Assembly (NCBI RefSeq): GCF_043290135.1
Contig: NC_134701.1
Coordinates: forward strand, 3,536,001 to 3,600,000
Length of the DNA: 64,000 bases
Source of the DNA: Rhipicephalus microplus
Taxonomy: Eukaryota; Arthropoda; Arachnida; Ixodida; Ixodidae
Direction: 5' to 3'
In this document: positions 26,035 to 40,900 of the stretch, piece after piece
Position numbering within the stretch: position 1 is the first letter of the stretch
Layout of the letters: every line of letters starts with the position of its first letter
Program-made: the position numbers and the translations under genes
The notes under the pieces: model-generated
The model's input: the letters and a program-made list of their open reading frames with translations, nothing else
What the model was told of the DNA's origin: nothing
The model's database searches: none

Positions 26035-27270
26035 ATGTTTGCAAGCGCTTTCACATTAGATATCGCAGTTCCCGACTTGTAATGGTGAAAAACACTGCAT
26101 CTCACTAAGTGACATTGTTTAATGCGGTTTTACGACGGTTCATATCTTAACCTAACCTAACATTGGTACTTGTATTGAAAAACGCTCTATTACACTGTTT
26201 AGTTCACAATTACGATATTCGCATAACCTCACAGTTTTTCACCAACTTATTGCAGTACAGAACGCTGTATCTCGCTAAATGACATCGTTCTTTAAGGTTT
26301 CACGATGCTTGCATGCGCTTTAACGAGAATATCACATTATAGCAGTTTCGCACTTGTAACGGTACAACACGCAGTATCTGGCTTGTTCAAGCCGTTTTGT
26401 GTACTTTCACAACATTTCACCTATTGCAGTTTCGTATATGCAATAAAACAACACTATCTCGTTAGATGACGTCCTTTTTGGTGGTCTCACGACGCTACAT
26501 AGCTTAAACTAACATAACTCAAGCTAACCTTCGCACTTCTATCTTTAGAAAACGTTTTACTCGCACTTTTACAATGTTTTCTACAAGATTACGATGGTTT
26601 CATGCGCTTTCACATTAGATATCGTAGTTCCCGACTTGTAATGGTGAAAAACACTGCATCTCACTAAGTGACATTGTTTAATGCGGTTTTACGACGGTTC
26701 ATATCTTAACCTAACCTAACATTCGCACTTGTATTAAAAAACGCTCTATTACACTGTTTCGTTCACAATTAGGATATTTGCATAACCTCACAGTTTTTCA
26801 CCAACTTATTGCAGTACAGAACGCTGTATCTCGCTAAATGACATCGTTCTTTAAGGTTTCACGATGCTTGCATGCGCTTTAACGAGAATATCACAACATA
26901 GCAGTTTCGCACTTGTAACGGTACAACACGCAGTATTTGGCTTGTTCATGCCGTTTTGTGTGCTTTCACAACATTTCACCTATCGCAGTTTCGTACTCGC
27001 AATAAAACAACACTATCTCGTTAGATGACGTCGTTTTTGGTAGTTGCACGACGCAACCTAGCATAAACTAACATAACTCAACCTAACATAACCTTCGCAC
27101 TTCTATCGTTAGAAAACGTTTTACTCGCTACTTTACATTGCTTTCTACAACATTACGACGGTTTCAAGCGCTTTCACATTAGATATCGCAGTTCCCAACT
27201 TGTAAAGGTGAAAAACACTGCATCTCACTAAGTGACATTGTTTATTGCGGTTTTACGACGGTTCATACCT

Positions 27271-27384
27271 TAACCTAACGTAACCTAACCTAACCTAACC
27301 CAACCTAACCTAGCATAACCTAACCTAACCTAACCTAACCTAACCTAACCTAACGTAACCTAACCTAACCTAACCTAACCTAAC
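27271..27384. repeat. Interstitial telomeric block T24
   Basis: 114 bp with cctagcataacc. It pairs with T32 (offset 9962). Confidence 0.93.
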
Positions 27385-28620
27385 GACGTTTGCAAGCGCT
27401 TTCACATTAGATATCGCAGTTCCCGACTTGTAATGGTGAAAAACACTGCATCTCACTAAGTGACATTATTTAATGCGGTTTTACGACGGTTCATATCTTA
27501 ACCTAACTTAACATTCGTACTTGTATTGAAAAACGCTCTATTACACTGTTTCGTTCACAATTACGATATTTGCATAACCTCACAGTTTTTCACCAACTTA
27601 TTGCAGTACAGAACGCTGTATCTCGCTAAACGACATTGTTCTTTAAGGTTTCACGATGCTTGCATGCGCTTTAACGAGAATATCACAATATAGCAGTTTC
27701 GCACTTGTAACGGTAGAACACGCAGTATTTGGCTTGTTCATGCCGTTTTGTGTGCATTCACAACATTTCACCTATCGCAGTTTAATACTCGCAATAAAAC
27801 AACACTATCTCGTTAGATGACGTCGTTTTTGGTAGTTTCACGACGCTACCTAGCTTAAACTAACCTAACCTAACCTAACCTTCGCACTTCTATCCTTAGA
27901 AAACGTTTTACTTGCAACTTTACAATGTTTTCTACAAGATTACGACGGTTTCATGCGCTTTCACTTTAGATATCGTAGTTCCCGACTTGTAATGTTGAAA
28001 AACACTACATCTCACTAAGTGACATTGTTTAATGCGGTTTTACGACGGTTGATATGTCAACCTAACCTAACATTCGCACTTGTATCTAAAGACGCTCAAT
28101 TACACTGTTTCGTTCACAATTACGATATTTGCTTGACCTCACAGTTTCTCACCAACTTATTACAGTACAGAACGCTGTATCTCGCTAAATGACATCGTTC
28201 TTAAGGTTTCACGATACTTGCATGCGCTTTACCGAGAATGTCACAACATAGCAGTTTCGCACTTGTAACGGTACAACACGCAGTATTTGGCTTGTTCATG
28301 CCGTTTTGTGTGCTTTCACAACATTTTACCTATCGCAGTTTCGTACTCGCAATAAAACAACACTATCTCGTTAGATGACGTCGTTTTTGGTGGTTTCACG
28401 ACGCTACCTAGCTTAAACTAACATAACTCAACCTAACATAACCTTCGCACTTCTATTGTTAGAAAACGTTTTACTCGCTACTTTACATTGCTTTCTACAA
28501 CATTACGACGGTTTCAAGCGCTTTCACATTAGATATCGCAGTTCCCAACTTGTAAAGGTGAAAAACACTGCATCTCACTAAGTGACATTGTTTAATGCGG
28601 TTTTAGCGCGGTTCATATCT

Positions 28621-28729
28621 TAACCTATCCTAACCCAACCTAACCTAACATAACCTAACCTAACCTAACCTAACCTAACGAAACCTAACCTAACGTAACC
28701 TAACCTAACCTAACCTAACCTAACCTAAC
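28621..28729. repeat. Interstitial telomeric block T25
   Basis: 109 bp beginning taacctatcctaaccc and containing cgaaacc. It pairs with T33; T37 is a relative interrupted by a retroelement. Confidence 0.93.
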
Positions 28730-29951
28730 GACGTTTGCAAGCGCTTTCACATTAGATATCGCAGTTCCCGACTTGTAATGGTGAAAAACACTGCATCCCA
28801 CTAAGTGACATTGTTTAATGCGGTTTTACGACGGTTCATATCTTAACCTAACCTAACATTGGTACTTGTATTGAAAAACGCTCTATTACACTGTTTCGTT
28901 CACAATTACGATATTTGCATAACCTCACAGTTTTTCACCAACTTATTGCAGTACAGAACGCTGTATCTCGCTAAATGACATCGTTCTTTAAGGTTTCACG
29001 ATGATTGCATGCGCTTTAACGAGAATATCACATTATAGCAGTTTCGCACTTGTAACGGTACAACACGCAGTATCTGGCTTGTTCAAGCCGTTTTGTGTAC
29101 TTTCACAACATTTCACCTATTGCAGTTTCATACATGCAATAAAACAACACTATCTCGTTAGATGACGTCCTTTTTGGTGGTCTCACGACGCTACATAGCT
29201 TAAACTAACATAACTCAAGCTAACCTGCGCACTTTTATCTTTAGAAAACGTTTTACTCGCAATTTTACAATGTTTTCTACAAGATTACGACGGTTTCATG
29301 CGCTTTCACATTAGATATCGTAGTTCCCGACTTGTAATGGTGAAAAACACTACATCTCACTAAGTGACATTGTTTAATGCGGTTTTACGACGGTTGATAT
29401 CTCCACCTAACCTAACATTCGCACTTGTATCTAAATACGCTCAATTACACTGTTTCGTTCACAATTACGATATTTGCTTGACCTCACAGTTTCTCACCAA
29501 CTTATTACAGTACAGAACGCTGTATCTCGCTAAATGACATCGTTCTTTAAGGTTTCACAATACTTGCATGCGCTTTAACGAGAATATCACAATAAAGCAG
29601 TTTCGCACTTGTAACGGCACAAGACGCAGTATCTGGCTAGTTCATGCCATTTTGTGTGCTTTCCCAATATTTCACCTATCGCAGTTTCGTACTCGCAATA
29701 AAACAACACTATCTCGTTAGATGACATCGTTTTTGGAGGTTTCACGACGCTACCTAGCTGAAACTAACCGAACCTTCGCACTTCTATCGTTAGAAAACGT
29801 TTTATTCGCTACTTTACAATGTTTTCTACAAGATTACGACGGTTTCATGCGCTTTCACATTAGATATCGCAGTTGCCGACTTGTAATGGTGAAAAACACA
29901 GCATCTCACTAAGTGACATTGTTTAATGCGGTTTTAGCGCGGTTCATATCT

Positions 29952-30255
29952 TAACCTAACCTAACCTTACCTAGTCCAACCTAACCTAACCTAACCAAAC
30001 CGTACCTAACATACCCTAACCTAACCTAACCTAACCTAACCTAACCAAACCTAACCTAACCTAACCTAACGTAACCTAACCTAACCTAACCTAACCTAAC
30101 CAAACGTAACCTAACCTAACCTAACCTAACCTAACCTAACCTAACCCAACCTAACCTAACCTAACCTAACCCAACTCAACCCAACCTAGCCTAATCAACC
30201 CTAACCTAACCTAACCTAACCTAACCAAACCTAACCTAACCTAACCTAACCTAAC
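29952..30255. repeat. Interstitial telomeric block T26
   Basis: 304 bp, the counterpart of T20, with ttacctagtccaacc at the left edge shared with T34. Confidence 0.94.
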
Positions 30256-30933
30256 GACGGTTGCAAGCGCTTTCACATTAAATATCGCAGTTCCCCACTT
30301 GTAATGTTGAAAAACACTACATCTCACTAAGTGACATTGTTTAATGCGGTTTTACGACGGTTGATATGTCAACCTAACCTAACATTCGCACTTGTATCTA
30401 AAGACGCTCAATTACACTGTTTCGTTCACAATTACGATATTTGCTTGACCTCACAGTTTCTCACCAACTTATTACAGTACAGAACGCTGTATCTCGCTAA
30501 ATGACATCGTTCTTTAAGGTTTCACGATACTGGCATGCGCTTTACCGAGAATGTCACAACATAGCACTTTCGCACTTGTAACGGTACAACACGCAGTATT
30601 TGGCTTGTTCATGCCGTTTTGTGTGCTTTCACAACATTTTACCTATCGCAGTTTCGTACTCGCAATAAAACAACACTATCTCGTTAGATGACGTCGTTTT
30701 TGGTGGTTTCACGACGATACCTAGCTTAAACTAACATAACTCAACCTAACATAACCTTCGCACTTCTATCGTTAGAAAACGTTTTACTCGCTACTTTACA
30801 TTGCTTTCTACAACATTACGACGGTTTCAAGCGCTATCACATTAGATATCGCAGTTCCCAACTTGTAAAGGTGAAAAACACTGCATCTCACTAAGTGACA
30901 TTGTTTAATGCGGTTTTAGCGCGGTTCATATCT

Positions 30934-31087
30934 TAACCTAACCTAACCTTACCTAAACCAACCTAACCTAACCTAACCTAACCAAACCTTACCTAACATA
31001 CCCTAACCTAACCTAACCTAACCTAACCAAACCTAACCTAACCTAACCTAACGTAACCTAACCTAACCTAACCTAACCTAACCTAAC
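30934..31087. repeat. Interstitial telomeric block T27
   Basis: 154 bp, the counterpart of T21, with ccaaaccttacctaacatac. Confidence 0.93.
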
Positions 31088-31766
31088 GACGTTTGCAAGC
31101 GCTTTCACATTAGATATCGCAGTTCCCGACTTGTAATGGTGAAAAACACTGCATCTCACTAAGTGACATTGATTAATGCGGTTTTACGACGGTTCATGTC
31201 TTAACCTAACCTAACATTCGCACTTGTATTAAAAAACGCTCTATTACACTGTTTCGTTCACAATTAGGATATTTGCATAACCTCACAGTTTTTCACCAAC
31301 TTATTGCAGTACAGAACGCTGTATCTCGCTAAATGACAACGTTCTTTAAGGTTTCACGATGCTTGCATGCGCTTTAACGAGAATATCACAACATAGCAGT
31401 TTCGCACTTGTAACGGTACAACACGCAGTATTTGGCTTGTTCATGCCGTTTTGTGTGCTTTCACAACATTTCACCTATCGCAGTTTCGTACTCGCAATAA
31501 AACAACACTATCTCGTTAGATGACGTTGTTTTTGGTAGTTTCACGACGCTACCTAGCTTAAACTAACATAACTCCACCTAACATAACCTTCGCACTTCTA
31601 TCGTTAGAAAACGTTTTACTCGCTACTTTACATTGCTTTCTACAACATTACGACGGTTTTAAGCGCTTTCACATTAGATATCGCAGTTCCCAAGTTGTAA
31701 AGGTGAAAAACACTGCATCTCACTAAGTGACATTGTTTATTGCGGTTTTACGACGGTTCATACCTT

Positions 31767-31889
31767 AACCTAACGTAACCTAACCTAACCTAACCCAACC
31801 TAACCTAACATAACCTAACCTAACCTAACCAAACCTAACCTAACGTAACGTAACCTAACCAAACCTAACCTAACCTAACCTAACCTAAC
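31767..31889. repeat. Interstitial telomeric block T28
   Basis: 123 bp, a T22 relative lacking the cttaacc variant. Confidence 0.93.
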
Positions 31890-33126
31890 GACGTTTGCAA
31901 GCGCTTTCACATTAGATATCGCAGTTCCCGACTTGTAATGGTGAAAAACACTGCATCTCACTAAGTGACATTGTTTAATGCGGTTTTACGACGGTTCATA
32001 TCTTAACCTAACCTAACATTCGTACTTGTATTGAAAAACGCTCTATTACACTGTTTCGTTCACAATTACGATATTTGCATAACCTCACAGTTTTTCACCA
32101 ACTTATTGCAGTACAGAACGCTGTATCTCGCTAAATGACATTGTTCTTTAAGGTTTCACGATGCTTGCATGCGCTTTAACGAGAATATCACAATATAGCA
32201 GTTTCGCACTTGTAACGGTAGAACACGCAGTATTTGGCTTGTTCATGCCGTTTTGTGTGCATTCACAACATTTCACCTATCGCAGTTTAATACTCGCAAT
32301 AAAACAACACTATCTCGTTAGATGACGTCGTTTTTGGTAGTTTCATGACGCTACCTAGCTTAAACTAACCTAACCTAACCTAACCTTCGCACTTCTATCG
32401 TTACAAAACGGTTTACTCGCAACTTTACAATGTTTTCTACAAGATTACGACGGTTTCATGCGCTTTCGCATTAGATATCGTAGTTCCCCACTTGTAATGT
32501 TGAAAAACACTACATCTCACTAAGTGACATTGTTTAATGCGGTTTTACGACGGTTGATATGTCAACCTAACCTAACATTCGCACTTGTATCTAAAGACGC
32601 TCAATTACACTGTTTCGTTCACAATTACGATATTTGCTTGACCTCACAGTTTCTCACCAACTTATTACAGTACAGAACGCTGTATCTCGCTAAATGACAT
32701 CGTTCTTAAGGTTTCACGATACTTGCATGCGCTTTACCGAGAATGTCACAACATAGCAGTTTCGCACTTGTAACGGTACAACACGCAGTATTTGGCTTGT
32801 TCATGCCGTTTTGTGTGCTTTCACAACATTTTACCTATCGCAGTTTCGTACTCGCAATAAAACAACACTATCTCGTTAGATGACGTCGTTTTTGGTGGTT
32901 TCACGACGCTACCTAGCCTAAACTAACATAACTCAACCTAACATAACCTTCGCACTTCTATCGTTAGAAAACGTTTTACTCGCTACTTTACATTGCTTTC
33001 TACAACATTACGACGGTTTCAAGCGCTTTCACATTAGATATCGCAGTTCCCAACTTGTAAAGGTGAAAAACACTGCATCTCACTAAGTGACATTGTTTAA
33101 TGCGGTTTTAGCGCGGTTCATATCTT

Positions 33127-33259
33127 AACCTAACCTAACCTAACCTAACCTAACCCAACCTAACCTAACATAACCTAACCTAACCTAACCTAACCTAACC
33201 AAACCTAACCTAACGTAACCTAACCTAACCTAACCTAACCTAACCTAAGCTAACCTAAC
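33127..33259. repeat. Interstitial telomeric block T29
   Basis: 133 bp, the counterpart of T23 and T31. Confidence 0.93.
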
Positions 33260-34496
33260 GACGTTTGCAAGCGCTTTCACATTAGATATCGCAGTTCCCG
33301 ACTTGTAATGGTGAAAAACACTGCATCTCACTAAGTGACATTGTTTAATGCGGTTTTACGACGGTTCATATCTTAACCTAACCTAACATTGGTACTTGTA
33401 TTGAAAAACGCTCTATTACACTGTTTAGTTCACAATTACGATATTCGCATAACCTCACAGTTTTTCACCAACTTATTGCAGTACAGAACGCTGTATCTCG
33501 CTAAATGACATCGTTCTTTAAGGTTTCACGATGCTTGCATGCGCTTTAACGAGAATATCACATTATAGCAGTTTCGCACTTGTAACGGTACAACACGCAG
33601 TATCTGGCTTGTTCAAGCCGTTTTGTGTACTTTCACAACATTTCACCTATTGCAGTTTCGTATATGCAATAAAACAACACTATCTCGTTAGATGACGTCC
33701 TTTTTGGTGGTCTCACGACGCTACATAGCTTAAACTAACATAACTCAAGCTAACCTTCGCACTTCTATCTTTAGAAAACGTTTTACTCGCACTTTTACAA
33801 TGTTTTCTACAAGATTACGATGGTTTCATGCGCTTTCACATTAGATATCGTAGTTCCCGACTTGTAATGGTGAAAAACACTGCATCTCACTAAGTGACAT
33901 TGTTTAATGCGGTTTTACGACGGTTCATATCTTAACCTAACCTAACATTCGCACTTGTATTAAAAAACGCTCTATTACACTGTTTCGTTCACAATTAGGA
34001 TATTTGCATAACCTCACAGTTTTTCACCAACTTATTGCAGTACAGAACGCTGTATCTCGCTAAATGACATCGTTCTTTAAGGTTTCACGATGCTTGCATG
34101 CGCTTTAACGAGAATATCACAACATAGCAGTTTCGCACTTGTAACGGTACAACACGCAGTATTTGGCTTGTTCATGCCGTTTTGTGTGCTTTCACAACAT
34201 TTCACCTATCGCAGTTTCGTACTCGCAATAAAACAACACTATCTCGTTAGATGACGTCGTTTTTGGTAGTTGCACGACGCAACCTAGCTTAAACTAACAT
34301 AACTCAACCTAACATAACCTTCGCACTTCTATCGTTAGAAAACGTTTTACTCGCTACTTTACATTGCTTTCTACAACATTACGACGGTTTTAAGCGCTTT
34401 CACATTAGATATCGCAGTTCCCAAGTTGTAAAGGTGAAAAACACTGCATCTCACTAAGTGACATTGTTTATTGCGGTTTTACGACGGTTCATACCT

Positions 34497-34620
34497 TAAC
34501 CTAACGTAACCTAACCTAACCTAACCCAACCTAACCTAACATAACCTAACCTAACTTAACCAAACCTAACCTAACGTAACGTAACCTAACCAAACCTAAC
34601 CTTACCTAACCTAACCTAAC
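34497..34620. repeat. Interstitial telomeric block T30
   Basis: 124 bp matching T22 variant by variant, including cctaacttaaccaaacc. Confidence 0.93.
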
Positions 34621-35856
34621 GACGTTTGCAAGCGCTTTCACATTAGATATCGCAGTTCCCGACTTGTAATGGTGAAAAACACTGCATCTCACTAAGTGAC
34701 ATTGTTTAATGCGGTTTTACGACGGTTCATATCTTAACCTAACCTAACATTCGTACTTGTATTGAAAAACGCTCTATTACACTGTTTCGTTCACAATTAC
34801 GATATTTGCATAACCTCACAGTTTTTCACCAACTTATTGCAGTACAGAACGCTGTATCTCGCTAAATGACATTGTTCTTTAAGGTTTCACGATGCTTGCA
34901 TGCGCTTTAACGAGAATATCACAATATAGCAGTTTCGCACTTGTAACGGTAGAACACGCAGTATTTGGCTTGTTCATGCCGTTTTGTGTGCATTCACAAC
35001 ATTTCACCTATCGCAGTTTAATACTCGCAATAAAACAACACTATCTCGTTAGATGACGTCGTTTTTGGTAGTTTCATGACGCTACCTAGCTTAAACTAAC
35101 CTAACCTAACCTAACCTTCGCACTTCTATCGTTAGAAAACGTTTTACTCGCAACTTTACAATGTTTTCTACAAGATTACGACGGTTTCATGCGCTTTCGC
35201 ATTAGATATCGTAGTTCCCGACTTGTAATGTTGAAAAACACTACATCTCACTAAGTGACATTGTTTAATGCGGTTTTACGACGGTTGATATGTCAACCTA
35301 ACCTAACATTCGCACTTGTATCTAAAGACGCTCAATTACACTGTTTCGTTCACAATTACGATATTTGCTTGACCTCACAGTTTCTCACCAACTTATTACA
35401 GTACAGAACGCTGTATCTCGCTAAATGACATCGTTCTTAAGGTTTCACGATACTTGCATGCGCTTTACCGAGAATGTCACAACATAGCAGTTTCGCACTT
35501 GTAACGGTACAACACGCAGTATTTGGCTTGTTCATGCCGTTTTGTGTGCTTTCACAACATTTTACCTATCGCAGTTTCGTACTCGCAATAAAACAACACT
35601 ATCTCGTTAGATGACGTCGTTTTTGGTGGTTTCACGACGCTACCTAGCCTAAACTAACATAACTCAACCTATCATAACCTTCGCACTTCTATCGTTAGAA
35701 AACGTTTTACTCGCTACTTTACATTGCTTTCTACAACATTACGACGGTTTCGAAAACTTTTACATTAGATATCGCAGTTCCCAACTTGTAAAGGTGAAAA
35801 ACACTGCATCTCACTAAGTGACATTGTTTAATGCGGTTTTAGCGCGGTTCATATCT

Positions 35857-35995
35857 TAACCTAACCTAACCTAACCTAACCTAACCCAACCTAACCTAAC
35901 ATAACCTAACCTAACCTAACCTAACCTAACCTAACCAAACCTAACCTAACGTAACCTAACCTAACCTAACCTAACCTAACCTAAGCTAACCTAAC
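35857..35995. repeat. Interstitial telomeric block T31
   Basis: 139 bp, the counterpart of T23 at offset 9957. Confidence 0.93.
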
Positions 35996-37232
35996 GACGT
36001 TTGCAAGCGCTTTCACATTAGATATCGCAGTTCCCGACTTGTAATGGTGAAAAACACTGCATCTCACTAAGTGACATTGTTTAATGCGGTTTTACGACGG
36101 TTCATATCTTAACCTAACCTAACATTGGTACTTGTATTGAAAAACGATCTATTACACTGTTTAGTTCACAATTACGATATTCGCATAACCTCACAGTTTT
36201 TCACCAACTTATTGCAGTACAGAACGCTGTATCTCGCTAAATGACATCGTTCTTTAAGGTTTCACGATGCTTGCATGCGCTTTAACGAGAATATCACATT
36301 ATAGCAGTTTCGCACTTGTAACGGTACAACACGCAGTATCTGGCTTGTTCAAGCCGTTTTGTGTACTTTCACAACATTTCACCTATTGCAGTTTCGTATA
36401 TGCAATAAAACAACACTATCTCGTTAGATGACGTCCTTTTTGGTGGTCTCACGACGCTACATAGCTTAAACTAACATAACTCAAGCTAACCTTCGCACTT
36501 CTATCTTTAGAAAACGTTTTACTTGCACTTTTACAATGTTTTCTACAAGATTACGATGGTTTCATGCGCTTTCACATTAGATATCGTAGTTCCCGACTTG
36601 TAATGGTGAAAAACACTGCATCTCACTAAGTGACATTGTTTAATGCGGTTTTACGACGGTTCATATCTTAACCTAACCTAACATTCGCACTTGTATTAAA
36701 AAACGCTCTATTACACTGTTTCGTTCACAATTAGGATATTTGCATAACCTCACAGTTTTTCACCAACTTATTGCAGTACAGAACGCTGTATCTCGCTAAA
36801 TGACATCGTTCTTTAAGGTTTCACGATGCTTGCATGCGCTTTAACGAGAATATCACAACATAGCAGTTTCGCACTTGTAACGGTACAACACGCAGTATTT
36901 GGCTTGTTCATGCCGTTTTGTGTGCTTTCACAACATTTCACCTATCGCAGTTTCGTACTCGCAATAAAACAACACTATCTCGTTAGATGACGTCGTTTTT
37001 GGTAGTTGCACGACGCAACCTAGCATAAACTAACATAACTCAACCTAACATAACCTTCGCACTTCTATCGTTAGAAAACGTTTTACTCGCTACTTTACAT
37101 TGCTTTCTACAACATTACGATGGTTTCAAGCGCTTTCACATTAGATATCGCAGTTCCCAACTTGTAAAGGTGAAAAACACTGCATCTCACTAAGTGACAT
37201 TGTTTATTGCGGTTTTACGACGGTTCATACCT

Positions 37233-37346
37233 TAACCTAACGTAACCTAACCTAACCTAACCCAACCTAACCTAGCATAACCTAACCTAACCTAACCTAA
37301 CCTAACCTAACCTAACGTAACCTAACCTAACCTAACCTAACCTAAC
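37233..37346. repeat. Interstitial telomeric block T32
   Basis: 114 bp, the counterpart of T24, with cctagcataacc. Confidence 0.93.
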
Positions 37347-38582
37347 GACGTTTGCAAGCGCTTTCACATTAGATATCGCAGTTCCCGACTTGTAATGGTG
37401 AAAAACACTGCATCTCACTAAGTGACATTATTTAATGCGGTTTTACGACGGTTCATATCTTAACCTAACTTAACATTCGTACTTGTATTGAAAAACGCTC
37501 TATTACACTGTTTCGTTCACAATTACGATATTTGCATAACCTCACAGTTTTTCACCAACTTATTGCAGTACAGAACGCTGTATCTCGCTAAACGACATTG
37601 TTCTTTAAGGTTTCACGATGCTTGCATGCGCTTTAACGAGAATATCACAATATAGCAGTTTCGCACTTGTAACGGTAGAACACGCAGTATTTGGCTTGTT
37701 CATGCCGTTTTGTGTGCATTCACAACATTTCACCTATCGCAGTTTAATACTCGCAATAAAACAACACTATCTCGTTAGATGACGTCGTTTTTGGTAGTTT
37801 CACGACGCTACCTAGCTTAAACTAACCTAACCTAACCTAACCTTCGCACTTCTATCCTTAGAAAACGTTTTACTTGCAACTTTACAATGTTTTCTACAAG
37901 ATTACGACGGTTTCATGCGCTTTCACTTTAGATATCGTAGTTCCCGACTTGTAATGTTGAAAAACACTACATCTCACTAAGTCACATTGTTTAATGCGGT
38001 TTTACGACGGTTGATATGTCAACCTAACCTAACATTCGCACTTGTATCTAAAGACGCTCAATTACACTGTTTCGTTCACAATTACGATATTTGCTTGACC
38101 TCACAGTTTCTCACCAACTTATTACAGTACAGAACGCTGTATCTCGCTAAATGACATCGTTCTTAAGGTTTCACGATACTTGCATGCGCTTTACCGAGAA
38201 TGTCACAACATAGCAGTTTCGCACTTGTAACGGTACAACACGCAGTATTTGGCTTGTTCATGCCGTTTTGTGTGCTTTCACAACATTTTACCTATCGCAG
38301 TTTCGTACTCGCAATAAAACAACACTATCTCGTTAGATGACGTCGTTTTTGGTGGTTTCACGACGCTACCTAGCTTAAACTAACATAACTCAACCTAACA
38401 TAACCTTCGCACTTCTATTGTTAGAAAACGTTTTACTCGCTACTTTACATTGCTTTCTACAACATTACGACGGTTTCAAGCGCTTTCACATTAGATATCG
38501 CAGTTCCCAACTTGTAAAGGTGAAAAACACTGCATCTCACTAAGTGACATTGTTTAATGCGGTTTTAGCGCGGTTCATATCT

Positions 38583-38691
38583 TAACCTATCCTAACCCAA
38601 CCTAACCTAACATAACCTAACCTAACCTAACCTAACCTAACGAAACCTAACCTAACGTAACCTAACCTAACCTAACCTAACCTAACCTAAC
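38583..38691. repeat. Interstitial telomeric block T33
   Basis: 109 bp, the counterpart of T25, with cctatcctaaccc and cgaaacc. Confidence 0.93.
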
Positions 38692-39913
38692 GACGTTTGC
38701 AAGCGCTTTCACATTAGATATCGCAGTTCCCGACTTGTAATGGTGAAAAACACTGCATCCCACTAAGTGACATTGTTTAATGCGGTTTTACGACGGTTCA
38801 TATCTTGACCTAACCTAACATTGGTACTTGTATTGAAAAACGCTCTATTACACTGTTTCGTTCACAATTACGATATTTGCATAACCTCACAGTTTTTCAC
38901 CAACTTATTGCAGTACAGAACGCTGTATCTCGCTAAATGACATCGTTCTTTAAGGTTTCACGATGATTGCATGCGCTTTAACGAGAATATCACATTATAG
39001 CAGTTTCGCACTTGTAACGGTACAACACGCAGTATCTGGCTTGTTCAAGCCGTTTTGTGTACTTTCACAACATTTCACCTATTGCAGTTTCGTACATGCA
39101 ATAAAACAACACTATCTCGTTAGATGACGTCCTTTTTGGTGGTCTCACGACGCTACATAGCTTAAACTAACATACCTCAAGCTAACCTGCGCACTTTTAT
39201 CTTTAGAAAACGTTTTACTCGCAATTTTACAATGTTTTCTACAAGATTACGACGGTTTCATGCGCTTTCACATTAGATATCGTAGTTCCCGACTTGTAAT
39301 GGTGAAAAACACTACATCTCACTAAGTGACATTGTTTAATGCGGTTTTACGACGGTTGATATCTCCACCTAACCTAACATTCGCACTTGTATCTAAATAC
39401 GCTCAATTACACTGTTTCGTTCACAATTACGATATTTGCTTGACCTCACAGTTTCTCACCAACTTATTACAGTACAGAACGCTGTATCTCGCTAAATGAC
39501 ATCGTTCTTTAAGGTTTCACAATACTTGCATGCGCTTTAACGAGAATATCACAATAAAGCAGTTTCGCACTTGTAACGGCACAAGACGCAGTATCTGGCT
39601 AGTTCATGCCATTTTGTGTGCTTTCCCAATATTTCACCTATCGCAGTTTCGTACTCGCAATAAAACAACACTATCTCGTTAGATGACATCGTTTTTGGAG
39701 GTTTCACGACGCTACCTAGCTGAAACTAACCGAACCTTCGCACTTCTATCGTTAGAAAACGTTTTATTCGCTACTTTACAATGTTTTCTACAAGATTACG
39801 ACGGTTTCATGCGCTTTCACATTAGATATCGCAGGTGCCGACTTGTAATGGTGAAAAACACAGCATCTCACTAAGTGACATTGTTTAATGCGGTTTTAGC
39901 GCGGTTCATATCT

Positions 39914-40223
39914 TAACCTAACCTAACCTTACCTAGTCCAACCTAACCTAACCTAACCAAACCGTACCTAACATACCCTAACCTAACCTAACCTAACCTA
40001 ACCTAACCAAACCTAACCTAACCTAACCTAACCTAACGTAACCTAACCTAACCTAACCTAACCTAACCAAACGTAACCTAACCTAACCTAACCTAACCTA
40101 ACCTAACCTAACCCAACCTAACCTAACCTAACCTAACCCAACTCAACCCAACCTAGCCTAATCTAACCTAACCTAACCTAACCTAACCTAACCAAACCTA
40201 ACCTAACCTAACCTAACCTAACG
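39914..40223. repeat. Interstitial telomeric block T34
   Basis: 310 bp, the counterpart of T20 and T26. Confidence 0.94.
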
Positions 40224-40900
40224 ACGGTTGCAAGCGCTTTCACATTAAATATCGCAGTTCCCCACTTGTAATGTTGAAAAACACTACATCTCACTAAGTG
40301 ACATTGTTTAATGCGGTTTTACGACGGTTGATATGTCAACCTAACCTAACATTCGCACTTGTATCTAAAGACGCTCAATTACACTGTTTCGTTCACAATT
40401 ACGATATTTGCTTGACCTCACAGTTTCTCACCAACTTATTACAGTACAGAACGCTGTATCTCGCTAAATGACATCGTTCTTTAAGGTTTCACGATACTGG
40501 CATGCGCTTTACCGAGAATGTCACAACATAGCACTTTCGCACTTGTAACGGTACAACACGCAGTATTTGGCTTGTTCATGCCGTTTTGTGTGCTTTCACA
40601 ACATTTTACCTATCGCAGTTTCGTACTCGCAATAAAACAACACTATCTCGTTAGATGACGTCGTTTTTGGTGGTTTCACGACGATACCTAGCTTAAACTA
40701 ACATAACTCAACCTAACATAACCTTCGCACTTCTATCGTTAGAAAACGTTTTACTCGCTACTTTACATTGCTTTCTACAACATTACGACGGTTTCAAGCG
40801 CTTTCACATTAGATATCGCAGTTCCCAAGTTGTAAAGGTGAAAAACACTGCATCTCACTAAGTGACATTGTTTATTGCGGTTTTACGACGGTTCATACCT

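Larger units (their letters stand above)
22747..29951. repeat. Large higher-order unit, copy C1 (7.2 kb)
   Basis: Order T20, Z, T21, W, T22, V-Z, T23, X-W, T24, V-Z, T25, X-Y. The same order restarts at T26 (offset 7205). T23 pairs with T29 (offset 7227) and also with T31 (offset 9957). Private markers such as gtttcgaaaactttcac near 25794 are shared with 35750 only. No gene was seen; 22515-22706 and 29721-29912 are the usual Y-unit open frame. Confidence 0.87.
29952..39913. repeat. Large higher-order unit, copy C2 (10.0 kb, with extra 2.73 kb)
   Basis: Order T26, Z, T27, W, T28, V-Z, T29, X-W, T30, V-Z, T31, X-W, T32, V-Z, T33, X-Y. Compared with C1 it has one additional V-Z, block, X-W, block module: 31767-34496 against 34497-37232. 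The part from 34497 on is closer to C1 (offset 9957) than to the adjacent module. No gene was seen. Confidence 0.87.
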
